In this document: one piece after another, positions 33,441 through 41,133 of the stretch
Position numbering within the stretch: position 1 is the stretch's first letter
Layout of the letters: each line of letters starts with the position of its first letter
Origin: JAKIVR01 sp035933635
Lineage (GTDB): Archaea > Thermoplasmatota > Thermoplasmata > Lutacidiplasmatales > UBA184
Direction: 5' to 3'
Assembly (NCBI GenBank): GCA_035933635.1
Contig: DASYYY010000009.1
Span: forward strand, 1 to 64,000
Length of the DNA stretch: 64,000 nt
Program-made: the position numbers and the translations under genes
The notes under the pieces: generated by a model
Seen by the model: the letters and a program-made list of their open reading frames with translations, nothing else
The model's database searches: none
What the model was told of the DNA's origin: nothing

Positions 33441-34055
33441 TCAGGCCCCGGCGGAGCGTCCCGCCCGTAGGTCGAACTCGTTGTGGACGACATCGATGAC
33501 CTGGGAGCTGCGGAGCGATCGAGGCCCCGCCGAGACGCGCGGGACCCCCGAGCCTTCGAGCAGGGCAAGTTCCCCCGCGGTCGGGTCGGTGGGGTCCGAT
33601 AGGACGGCGGCGAAGCCGTCGGGTGGGACCGGGTGCTCCCGCAGCGGCCGCCCTCTTTCCTCCAGCCAGAACGCACCCGGCCGCGCGAGGAACTCCCTCA
33701 GGGCCTCGTCCGGGAGCACGGGACCGACCACCAGCCCGGGGGAGGATTCGACGTCGTGCTCCATTGGGATCGAGCGGACCAGCGCGTTCTTCAGCAGGGC
33801 CGCCGTCGAACGCTCGTCCGGGTTCAGGTAACGCACGCGGCTCCCGTCGACCTGGATTCGGCGGCTCGCGGGCGGTCCCGAAGCCACGAACAAGATGGTG
33901 AGTTCGGTGTCCCGCCGCAGGTCGTTCGACACGGTCAGCCCCGTCGAGACGCACCGCGCGATCTCGTCCATGCGGCCCGCCCCCCCCGCGAGATCGTTCA
34001 GCGTGAAGGCCCCGCCGACCGGAACCCGATGGGCGAGGATCAGGAACCGGCGCAC
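33441..34055 (-). CDS. trmY: tRNA (pseudouridine(54)-N1)-methyltransferase TrmY
   Basis: A 204-residue SPOUT methyltransferase that makes N1-methylpseudouridine at position 54 of archaeal tRNAs. Diagnostic blocks are RRFLILAHRVPVGGAFTLNDLAGGAGRMDEIARC at the N-terminus (as consecutive motifs), LRRDTELTILFVASGPP, the YLNPDERSTAALL motif and the C-terminal knot region ELALLEGSGVPRVSAGPRSL. Length is typical. It acts on the T-loop, the same arm that carries the intron in tRNA-Ser here. Confidence 0.94.
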   Translation of the reverse strand: MRRFLILAHRVPVGGAFTLNDLAGGAGRMDEIARCVSTGLTVSNDLRRDTELTILFVASGPPASRRIQVDGSRVRYLNPDERSTAALLKNALVRSIPMEHDVESSPGLVVGPVLPDEALREFLARPGAFWLEERGRPLREHPVPPDGFAAVLSDPTDPTAGELALLEGSGVPRVSAGPRSLRSSQVIDVVHNEFDLRAGRSAGA

Positions 34056-34121
34056 CCCGGGCCGGGAGGCTCGCCGAAGATAACTCGGACCCTTCGGGCC
34101 GCAGGCCCGCCGCGCCCGCCC

Positions 34122-34799
34122 CTACGCCTTGGACGCCGAGCCCTTGGGACGGGCGGCCTTCGGGGCGGGGCCAGCGGCCGGCGGCTGGGGGCGCCGGCGC
34201 TCCAGCCAGATCTCGTCGCCGAGGTCGTGGTAGAGCGCCTGCTGCTCGGCCGGGTGGGCGGCGTCCGGGCGGGCCGTGAACGGGAACGCCCCGGAACGGC
34301 CCGAGTTCGAGGAGTAGACGACGTCGATCTCCCCGGCCTCGGCCATCGCCTTGCTCTCGGCGGTCGCGAGCTCGAAGATGCGGTCCTTGCGGAACATCCA
34401 ATAGTGGATACGCCACTCCCTACCATCGTAGAGCGTGGTCTCGTCCCGCTCGGTCTCCAGGATGCCCGTGTCCTCGAGCATGTAGAACGTGTCGCGGTCG
34501 TCGGGTTCCAGGACGTTGTCGATGATCCTCTCGTTGAACCCGAAGAAGTTCAGGACGTGGGCGGCGATGGACCGGGCGTCCTCGGCCCGCATCCCGTCGT
34601 GCCCGACCGACCGCCGGATCGCCTTGGCCAGCGAGTCGTGGTCGACCGGACCGGCCAGCTGGAGCGACTCGTCCACCGGCAGACCCGACCGCGTGGTCTG
34701 GATGTCCGCCTCGGTGCGGATCGGGACGGGGTTCCGCAGTGTGTACGGCTTGAACGAGCCCGGAGTCAATGGGGTCTTCCCGCGCCGCTCCATCGACAA
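34122..34799 (-). CDS. conserved archaeal protein resembling DUF6015
   Basis: A 225-residue soluble protein. The core, about residues 55-145 (SLAKAIRRSVGHDGMRAEDARSIAAHVLNFFGF, RIIDNVLEPDDRDTFYMLEDTGILETERDETTLYDGREWRIHYWMFRKDRI), looks like the Thermoplasmata-associated DUF6015 family. The family name is from memory, so treat it as tentative. The N-terminal 50 residues and the Pro/Ala/Lys tail are unconserved in character. It starts about 25 bp after a strong TATA box. Function unknown. Confidence 0.65.
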   Translation of the reverse strand: MSMERRGKTPLTPGSFKPYTLRNPVPIRTEADIQTTRSGLPVDESLQLAGPVDHDSLAKAIRRSVGHDGMRAEDARSIAAHVLNFFGFNERIIDNVLEPDDRDTFYMLEDTGILETERDETTLYDGREWRIHYWMFRKDRIFELATAESKAMAEAGEIDVVYSSNSGRSGAFPFTARPDAAHPAEQQALYHDLGDEIWLERRRPQPPAAGPAPKAARPKGSASKA

Positions 34800-34818
34800 C
34801 TAAGATGCCGGGAAGGCC

Positions 34819-34828
34819 TATTTAAAAG
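34819..34828 (-). promoter_or_regulatory. TATA box of the DUF6015-like gene
   Basis: Minus-strand cttttaaata, 20-29 bp before the ATG at 34799; a strong match to an archaeal promoter giving a leaderless mRNA. Confidence 0.65.
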
Positions 34829-34970
34829 ATGGGAGACCCCTCGACGTAAAACCGACACGCCGTACCTGCCGCTACCGCCCCGCCGGATGGGCAGTCCGCG
34901 ACGCCAACGAGCGGGCTTCGGCGCGCGCTCGCCGCGCATTCTGCGGACGTCCCCGCGCGGAACGCCCGGG

Positions 34971-35555
34971 TTACCCGGCCGATGCCTTTCGCCAGCGGGA
35001 GGTCCGGCCGGGCGATTCGAGCTGGGGCCGCCACTCCTCGGCGTCGATCCGGCGCTCGATCTCCTCGAGCTCGGACGCCCAGGGGATCACCGACCGGGCG
35101 AGGTAGACGTGGGCCAGCACCCCCGAGGTCGGCCCGTGCCAGCCCTTCCCGCTCCTTTGACGGGCCCGGTACTCGTAGTACTCGGGCGCGGGGAGGAACC
35201 AGACCAGTCCATCGTCGGTGAACCGGGTGTCGCGGGGCGACCGGGTCTGCACCTTCAATCCGAGGTGGAGGACCACGGCCTCGGGGAGGTTGAACACCAG
35301 CTTATCGCTGAGGTGCGCAGTGGCCAGGTAGCGGTTCCGGACGGTCTCCAGCGGCAGGAGCGCTCCCGCGCGGAACGATGGGACCACCCGAACCACCCCC
35401 GCTCCGCGCGTCAGGAAGGCGATCCCCCGCGCCGGGGCGTGCAGTTCGCGCAGTTCGGCGGGGTCGTACTGGATGACCTCGCCGACCTCCGTGGGCATCT
35501 GGAGGTTCAGGTAGGTCGGATGGACCGCCTTGAGGACGACGTACTCGGCCGGCAC
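34971..35555 (-). CDS. protein of unknown function
   Basis: A 194-residue soluble protein from a GTG start (MPAEYVVLKAVHPTYLNLQMPTEVGEVIQYDP). It has mixed alpha/beta character, no membrane segment and no Cys motif. I do not recognise the family. It ends 171 bp before the DUF6015-like gene start on the same strand; the space between (34800-34970) holds only the TATA box noted above. Confidence 0.6.
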   Translation of the reverse strand: MPAEYVVLKAVHPTYLNLQMPTEVGEVIQYDPAELRELHAPARGIAFLTRGAGVVRVVPSFRAGALLPLETVRNRYLATAHLSDKLVFNLPEAVVLHLGLKVQTRSPRDTRFTDDGLVWFLPAPEYYEYRARQRSGKGWHGPTSGVLAHVYLARSVIPWASELEEIERRIDAEEWRPQLESPGRTSRWRKASAG

Positions 35556-35629
35556 GTCCGCACCCCCGAGGAGGGGTTCCGGCTATAAGGAATCTCACTC
35601 TCGGAAGGAATCTGGGACCGGCGGGCGGC

Positions 35630-36277
35630 CTATGGGAGGGCGTCCACGGCCTGGGGAAGCTCCCGCAGGCTCGACATCTTCAGCGCCAGCGTAGCGGCCC
35701 GGCGGACCTCGTCGGAGTCGGCGTTGAGGGCCACCCCTGCGCCGACGTGAGGGAAGACCCGGGCGTCGGCCTTCCCGTCCCCGACGTGAACCACCTCGGC
35801 CGGAACGACCCCGAACCGGTGCACCAGCTCCTGGAGACCGAGCAGTTTGTCGGCGTGTACCCCACCGTGGAGGCGGAGGCGGCCGTTCTCGGCGGGGGGC
35901 ACCGGCGTGCCGGCGAAGCCATCGAAGCCGAAGGTTCGGGCGTACCACTCGCAGACGTACCACGGATTGTGGGTGAGAAGGGCGACAGAGGTACCCTCGC
36001 CATGCCAGGTGGAGATCGCGGGGGCGATCCCGTCGATCTTGGGCGTCGCGGCGAGGATCTCGTCGAGCTGAGGGATCGTCAGCCCGTCGGCGAGGCGCAG
36101 GAGGTCGGCCAAATGCTCGTCCTCGCCCCGCTTCCCGGCGAAGTACTCGCGGTTCGTGGACTCGTACTCCGGTACCCGACCCACCCGTTCGGCGAGGAAC
36201 CGCCAGCCGTGGCCCCGGGTCAGGGTGCCGTCGATGTCGAAGGTGACGAGGCGCCACCGGGGCCGGTGGCCGCTCAC
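35630..36277 (-). CDS. HAD-superfamily phosphatase (phosphoserine-phosphatase-like)
   Basis: A 215-residue HAD hydrolase. Motif I is TFDIDGTLT (about 12-20, the nucleophile Asp and the +2 Asp), motif II is the Thr/Ser of LLTHNP, motif III the Lys of HADKLLGL and motif IV VHVGDGKADARVF. The cap region fits HAD-IB enzymes such as SerB. Metabolite specificity is uncertain. The GTG start overlaps the stop of the upstream small membrane protein gene (GTGA). Confidence 0.88.
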   Translation of the reverse strand: MSGHRPRWRLVTFDIDGTLTRGHGWRFLAERVGRVPEYESTNREYFAGKRGEDEHLADLLRLADGLTIPQLDEILAATPKIDGIAPAISTWHGEGTSVALLTHNPWYVCEWYARTFGFDGFAGTPVPPAENGRLRLHGGVHADKLLGLQELVHRFGVVPAEVVHVGDGKADARVFPHVGAGVALNADSDEVRRAATLALKMSSLRELPQAVDALP

Positions 36278-36516
36278 CGGCCCCGCCGCCCGAACGGTCG
36301 CAACGCATTGCCGAGGAGGATCCCGCCGATCCACAACGCGATCATGCCCGTACCCAGCAGTGGGAGGAGCTGGCCGACGCCGATCCCGTTCGCCGGTACT
36401 TCGTAGCTGAGCAGGGCGAACCCCAGGAGCGTCAGCAGTAGGCCGACCATCACGACGGCCTGAGCGATTCGGGTGGCGCGGAGCTGGGCCGGGCTCGGCT
36501 CTCCCGCACCGCCCAC
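36274..36516 (-). CDS. small two-span membrane protein
   Basis: An 80-residue protein with two hydrophobic helices (about 17-38 and 49-70) and a basic C-terminus. It starts with GTG, about 20 bp after a TATA-like run (minus-strand ccgttatggg), and is coupled to the HAD phosphatase gene. No family recognised. Confidence 0.6.
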   Translation of the reverse strand: MGGAGEPSPAQLRATRIAQAVVMVGLLLTLLGFALLSYEVPANGIGVGQLLPLLGTGMIALWIGGILLGNALRPFGRRGR

Positions 36517-36621
36517 GTCGCCGGGGAAGGGTTGGCACCCATAACGGTGCGCGACGGGCCGTTCGACGGTGTCCGCGTCGAGCGACGCACGTTCGGAGCG
36601 CCCTCACGGTGCGTCGAGGTT

Positions 36622-36639
36622 ATATCGAATATCCGATAT
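36622..36639 (+). promoter_or_regulatory. inverted-repeat operator overlapping the TATA box of the PadR operon
   Basis: ATATCG (36622-36627) and CGATAT (36634-36639) are perfect inverted repeats separated by six bases. They overlap the AT-rich promoter about 30 bp before the padR ATG. A dimeric PadR-type protein binding here would block transcription of its own operon (inference). Confidence 0.6.
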
Positions 36640-36654
36640 CGGCATTTCGAGCCT

Positions 36655-37107
36655 ATGTGGATGGGATCGTGGGGCTGGGGGAAGCGGCGTGGACTGCGGC
36701 ACTGGGTGGTATTCATCCTTCGGGAGAAGCCGCGCAACGGGGCGGAGATCATGGACAGCATGGAACAGATGAGCCAGGGCTGGTGGCGCCCCTCGCCCGG
36801 CTCGGTCTACCCTTTGCTCGAGGAGCTCGAGAAGGACGGAGTGATCCAGAAGCAGACCGACGGCCGGTACACGCTCTCTCCGCAGGCCCGCGAGGAGATG
36901 GGCTTCCCCTTCGCGCGGGGCTCCCGCGACCTGAACGGCACCGTCGATGAGCTGACCGGCCTGGTCTCCTACCTCGAGGACCTGAGGACGACGCGGACGG
37001 ATGACATCCGAGGAGTTGCCGACCGGCTCCAGTCCCTAGGCACCCGCCTCTCCCGTCTCTCCGAGACCGCACGGGGCGGCGGACGGAGCCCGCCGGGAGG
37101 CGCGTGA
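36655..37107 (+). CDS. PadR-family transcriptional regulator
   Basis: A 150-residue regulator. The PadR winged helix is clear: HWVVFILREKPRNGAEIMDSME, then WWRPSPGSVYPLLEELEKDGVIQKQ, then the wing DGRYTLSPQAREEM. The C-terminal part (about residues 90-140) forms helices with coiled-coil potential for dimerisation. Its stop overlaps the start of the ABC ATPase gene, as is typical for PadR repressors that control a linked exporter in response to a toxic compound. Confidence 0.92.
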   Translation: MWMGSWGWGKRRGLRHWVVFILREKPRNGAEIMDSMEQMSQGWWRPSPGSVYPLLEELEKDGVIQKQTDGRYTLSPQAREEMGFPFARGSRDLNGTVDELTGLVSYLEDLRTTRTDDIRGVADRLQSLGTRLSRLSETARGGGRSPPGGA

Positions 37108-38120
37108 TGTCGGACGCCATCGTCGCCGAGTCGCTGGTCAAGAGCTACAATGGCACGATCAAGGCGGTCGACGGGATCTCCTTCAACGTTCGCCCGGGGG
37201 AGGCGTTCGGATTCCTCGGCCCGAACGGCGCAGGCAAGACCACGACCGTCTCGATGCTCACGGCGAGCCTGCGCCCCACCTCCGGCCGCGCGACGATCGA
37301 TGGCCTGGACCTGCTCGCCCGGCCGGAGGAGGTCAAGCGTCGGATCGGGGTGATCTTCCAGGAGGCCACGGCCGACCAGGACCTGACCGGGCGGGAGAAC
37401 CTCGAGGTCGCCGCCGGGACCTTCGGGATCTCCCGGGCCGACGGCCGCGCCCGCGCCCAGGCGCTGATCGATGAGATGCAGCTGACCGATGCCGCCGACC
37501 GGCTGGCGAAGACCTACTCCGGGGGGATGCGCCGCCGGCTCGAGCTCGCGGCCGGGTTGGTCCACCAGCCGAAGATCCTCTTCCTCGACGAACCGACGCT
37601 AGGCCTCGACCCGCAGGGACGCGCCGGTTTCTGGCGCTTCATCGGTCAGCTCCGTTCCCGGACGGGGCTGACGGTGTTCGTCACGACCCACTACCTCGAC
37701 GAGGCCGACAGCATGTGCGACCGGATCGCGATCATCGACCATGGCAAGATCGTGGCGACCGGCTCGCCGGACGAACTGAAGAACAAGCTCGGGGGCGACG
37801 TCGTCACCCTCCGCGTCGCCGGCGGCGCGCCCGACGTGAGCGAGACGATCCGGGCGATCGCCGGGGTCACCGCGGTGCAGAAGCAGGACTCGACCTACCG
37901 GGTGAAGTGCGCCAGCGGTGAGACGCTCGTGCCGCTCGCGGTCCAGGCGTGCTCGACGGCCGGCGCGGGCATCGTCGGGGTCTCGGTCAAGCGGCCCAGC
38001 CTCGACGAGGTCTTCCTGGAGTTCACCGGCCGGGAGTTCCGGGAGGAGGAAGGTCCCAGCGCGACGGACCGGGCCGTGTTCATGCAGAACATCCGTGGCC
38101 AGATGGGGGGTCGGCGCTGA
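37107..38120 (+). CDS. ABC exporter ATP-binding protein (DrrA-like)
   Basis: A 337-residue ATPase. Walker A GPNGAGKTTT, Q-loop FQEAT, signature TYSGGMRRRL, Walker B ILFLDEPTLGLDP and H-loop TTHYLDEAD are complete, and a C-terminal DrrA-like domain follows. The start is the ATG at 37107 (TGATG with padR); a GTG at 37104 would add one residue. Together with the next gene it makes a two-component exporter. Confidence 0.93.
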   Translation: MSDAIVAESLVKSYNGTIKAVDGISFNVRPGEAFGFLGPNGAGKTTTVSMLTASLRPTSGRATIDGLDLLARPEEVKRRIGVIFQEATADQDLTGRENLEVAAGTFGISRADGRARAQALIDEMQLTDAADRLAKTYSGGMRRRLELAAGLVHQPKILFLDEPTLGLDPQGRAGFWRFIGQLRSRTGLTVFVTTHYLDEADSMCDRIAIIDHGKIVATGSPDELKNKLGGDVVTLRVAGGAPDVSETIRAIAGVTAVQKQDSTYRVKCASGETLVPLAVQACSTAGAGIVGVSVKRPSLDEVFLEFTGREFREEEGPSATDRAVFMQNIRGQMGGRR

Positions 38121-38968
38121 TGATCGGCGAGTTCCTCGCCCTGACCCGTCGGGAGTTCCTCAAGCTCAGCCGGAATCCGCAGGCGATCATCACCTCGTTG
38201 CTGCTGCCCATCCTCTACCTCGTCCTGTTCGGCCAGGGGTTCAACCTCAATCCGGCCGCGTTCCAGTCGCACCCGAGCCCGGCCGCGGTGGCGGCGTTCA
38301 ACCAGGCGTACTTCCGCGGCGCGCCGAACTACTACTCGTACTTCGCCGTGGGGATGGTCGGGTTCACCGCCGTCACCGCCACGCTGTTCATCGGCGCGAA
38401 CGTGATCTTCGACAAGCTCTTCGGCGTGTTCAAGCGGGTCCGCGGGAGCCCGGCGCCGAGCGCGGCGGTCTTCGGGGCTCGGCTCGTGGCGGGCTCGGCG
38501 CAGCCCATCGGGCTCGCCTTCATGGTCGTCGGTCTCGCGCTCCTCTTCGCCCACGTCCCCGGGCTCAGTGGCCTCGACGTCACCGCCTCGATCGGCGTCG
38601 TGAGCGTCGTGGAGGTGATCCTGGCGATCCTGCTGCTGTCGCTGATGTTCGCGACGCTCTTCCTGACCCTCGGGATCCTGATCGACGTTCCCCAGACCTA
38701 CTTCGCGGCGGTGAACGCGTTCAACCTGCCGATCCTGCTCACCTCGGACGCGCTCTACCCGTGGGGCTCGATGCCCGACTGGCTGCGGACGGTCTCCTCC
38801 TACAACCCGGTCTCGCTGGCGGTCAACACCATGCGCGAGAATCTGTTCGGGAGCTCGGCCTACCCCTACCCTCCGGAGATCTACCTGCTCGGGTTGCTCG
38901 GCTGGACTGTGGTCCTGATCACGATCGCCATCGTGCTCGCGCGGCGGGCCCTGCGGCCGCTCGAGTAG
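38120..38968 (+). CDS. ABC-2 exporter permease
   Basis: A 282-residue membrane protein of the ABC-2 family: an N-terminal amphipathic helix (FLALTRREFLKLSRNPQAI), six membrane segments, and the loop LTSDALYPWGSMPDWLRTVSSYNPVSLAVNTMR before the last helix, typical of daunorubicin-type exporters. It is coupled to the ATPase gene by TGATG. Confidence 0.9.
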   Translation: MIGEFLALTRREFLKLSRNPQAIITSLLLPILYLVLFGQGFNLNPAAFQSHPSPAAVAAFNQAYFRGAPNYYSYFAVGMVGFTAVTATLFIGANVIFDKLFGVFKRVRGSPAPSAAVFGARLVAGSAQPIGLAFMVVGLALLFAHVPGLSGLDVTASIGVVSVVEVILAILLLSLMFATLFLTLGILIDVPQTYFAAVNAFNLPILLTSDALYPWGSMPDWLRTVSSYNPVSLAVNTMRENLFGSSAYPYPPEIYLLGLLGWTVVLITIAIVLARRALRPLE

Positions 38969-38994
38969 TCGAAGGACCGCGCCCGCGACGGAGC

Positions 38995-40467
38995 TCACGG
39001 CGGACGACGGGTCGGCAGCGGCGGCGGCCCGGGCTCGGACGGCTCGTCCTCCGGCTCGGCCGCCCCCGGGTCGGGGTCGGACGGTCGGGGCGGGGCGCCT
39101 TTGGGGGGTCGGACGTCGGTGCCGACGTAGATCGACCCGGATTCGTCCTCGAGGATCCCGAAGGAGAGCGACGACTCGAGCGGCCGGGCGCTTGCGAGCG
39201 CCTCGTCCCTACGCCGGCTGATCCGGACATGGTACTGCTTGCGGTCCCGGGCGGCCGACTCCCAGACCGAGGTCGCGGCGATCGGGGCGATGATGGTGGT
39301 GACGAGGCCCACGCCCGCCACGATCGTGAACACCCGGGTCGTGAACACCCCATCGGACAGGAGGATGACCGCCATGGCGAGCTCGACGGCCCCCCGGCTC
39401 GAGACGAGGTGTCCGATCGCCAGCGCGTCGGAGCGGGGCCAGCCGAAGAACCGCGCGACCGAGAACCCGGTGCCCAACTTGGCGACCACCGCCGTCGCCA
39501 GGAGGGCCCCGAAGATCGTGAGCCCCTCGACGCTGCCGAGGAGCCGCAGGTTCATCTGGACCCCGACGAAGGCGAAGAACAGGGGAATGAAGAACCCCCA
39601 GGTCATCGCCTCGAACACGCCGCTGATCGTGCGGTGGTGCTCGGTCCCCGCGCTCTCCTTCGTGACGAGGATCCCGGCGTAGAAGGCGCCGACCACGAAC
39701 GTCAGCCCCATGTACTGGCTGAACAGCGAGGCGCCGATCAGGCCGACCATCAGGATGGCGAAACCGGCCTCCTTCGAGCGCCACCGTCCGGCCAGCTGCT
39801 GGCGCGTGGCGACCCACCACCGGTTCTGGCTGAGGACCGTCAGCAGGCTGTGGATGGAGAGCATCGCCCCGAGGAACACGCCCACCGACAGCGCGGCCAC
39901 GACGACCGCCAGCGTGGCGGTGCCGGTGCCGCTGAACAGCTGGAGGAGGACGGCGAAGACCGTGACCGCGGCGAGCTCGTTGACGAGCGCGGTATTGATC
40001 AGCAGGTTGCCGAGCGTGGTCTTGAGGATCCCGAACTCGATCAGCATGATCCCCATCACGGGGAGCGCCGTGATCGACAGGGTGAGCCCGAGGAAGAGCG
40101 GGAACAGCGCATCCGGGCCCGGGTAGAAGATCTTCGCGACGACGGAGATCAGCGCGAACGGGACCGCGAAGATCGCGACCCCCATCATGATCGTGGAGGC
40201 GCCCATCCGGTAGATCTGGCCGGGGACGACGTCGAGCCCGGCCATGAACAGGATGAACACCGTCGCCAGGAACTGCAGCGCCCCCAGCTGCGGCGTCAGC
40301 GTCGAGAGCCCGTCGAACGGACCGAGGAGCGACGGACCGAGGATCACCCCGACCAGCAGCTGGCCGACGAGCGCGGCCTGGCCCAGCCGCCGCGCGGCCT
40401 CGCCGGCGACGACGGCCGCGGCGAGGAGGATGAACAGATCGATGAAGAAGGTGGTCGTGTCCGCCAT
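38995..40467 (-). CDS. CPA2-family cation/proton antiporter
   Basis: A 490-residue protein with about 12-13 membrane helices (residues 1-400) and an 85-residue hydrophilic Pro/Asp-rich tail. Family features are GQLLVGVILGPSLLG, FMAGLDVVPGQ, LGLTLSITALPVMGIML and SRGAVELAMAVI. In the ion-binding helix the pair reads LVNELAAV, that is Asn-Glu rather than the usual Asn-Asp or Asp-Asp. It probably exchanges sodium or potassium for protons. There is no KTN domain. Confidence 0.85.
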   Translation of the reverse strand: MADTTTFFIDLFILLAAAVVAGEAARRLGQAALVGQLLVGVILGPSLLGPFDGLSTLTPQLGALQFLATVFILFMAGLDVVPGQIYRMGASTIMMGVAIFAVPFALISVVAKIFYPGPDALFPLFLGLTLSITALPVMGIMLIEFGILKTTLGNLLINTALVNELAAVTVFAVLLQLFSGTGTATLAVVVAALSVGVFLGAMLSIHSLLTVLSQNRWWVATRQQLAGRWRSKEAGFAILMVGLIGASLFSQYMGLTFVVGAFYAGILVTKESAGTEHHRTISGVFEAMTWGFFIPLFFAFVGVQMNLRLLGSVEGLTIFGALLATAVVAKLGTGFSVARFFGWPRSDALAIGHLVSSRGAVELAMAVILLSDGVFTTRVFTIVAGVGLVTTIIAPIAATSVWESAARDRKQYHVRISRRRDEALASARPLESSLSFGILEDESGSIYVGTDVRPPKGAPPRPSDPDPGAAEPEDEPSEPGPPPLPTRRPP

Positions 40468-40552
40468 GCCGGGCCTCCTTCGATGTTGCGACGGCGGGGT
40501 CTGGGGGCGCGGGGACCGCCCCCGCCGGTGGCGACGACCTCAGCACCCCGGG

Positions 40553-40560
40553 TCATAATA
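40553..40560 (+). promoter_or_regulatory. TATA box of the SWIM-protein gene
   Basis: The run tcataata ends 17 bp before the GTG at 40578, supporting a leaderless start at or near that codon. Confidence 0.4.
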
Positions 40561-40577
40561 CGTGCCATAGACCCGTA

Positions 40578-41072
40578 GTGCGGGTGCCGTCGTCTATGGT
40601 CGTTCGACGTTCCGTCCGAAGTGGCCCTCGCCCCGGTCCGAGCGCCTCCGAGCGCGAGCGGCTCGCTCAACAACGACGCGAACGCGCCCACGACGAGCTG
40701 CTGGAGGTCCGTCCCGACCCGCGGGCACCCTTCCCGCTGCTCCGGGTCGGCAACCCCCTCCACGGGAGCGAGTACCGGGTGTATCTCCCCGCGGGCCCGC
40801 ACCTGGATCGGGAGGTGGCCTGCGATTGCACCGACTTCGCCCACCGAGACCTGGGGACCTGCAAGCACATCGAGGCGGTCCGGCTCTGGCTCGCCCGCGA
40901 GCCATGGCCCGAGGCGATCCCCGACTCCGAGACGACCGCGTTCGCCGCAGCGCTCTGGAAGGAAGTGGACCAGCGACAGGCCGCCCGGGTCAAGGATCGG
41001 GCACCTGCGAGCCTCGCCTGGCGGCGCCCGGGTGCGGCCCTCTACCAGCTCGCCCGCCCGTCGACGTTCTGA
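40578..41072 (+). CDS. SWIM zinc-finger protein
   Basis: A 164-residue protein with one SWIM motif CDCTDFAHRDLGTCKHI (CxC...CxH, about residues 82-97). SWIM domains bind DNA or proteins and occur in recombination mediators, MuDR-type transposases and helicase partners. Nothing else in the chain is recognisable, and no helicase is adjacent. The start may be GTG 40578 or ATG 40596. Confidence 0.75.
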   Translation: MRVPSSMVVRRSVRSGPRPGPSASERERLAQQRRERAHDELLEVRPDPRAPFPLLRVGNPLHGSEYRVYLPAGPHLDREVACDCTDFAHRDLGTCKHIEAVRLWLAREPWPEAIPDSETTAFAAALWKEVDQRQAARVKDRAPASLAWRRPGAALYQLARPSTF

Positions 41073-41133
41073 TCGGGGGAATGGGTGAGGCGGCCCGGTA
41101 CGGGCCGCCTTCGGTTCGACGCAGCCGGCGCGA

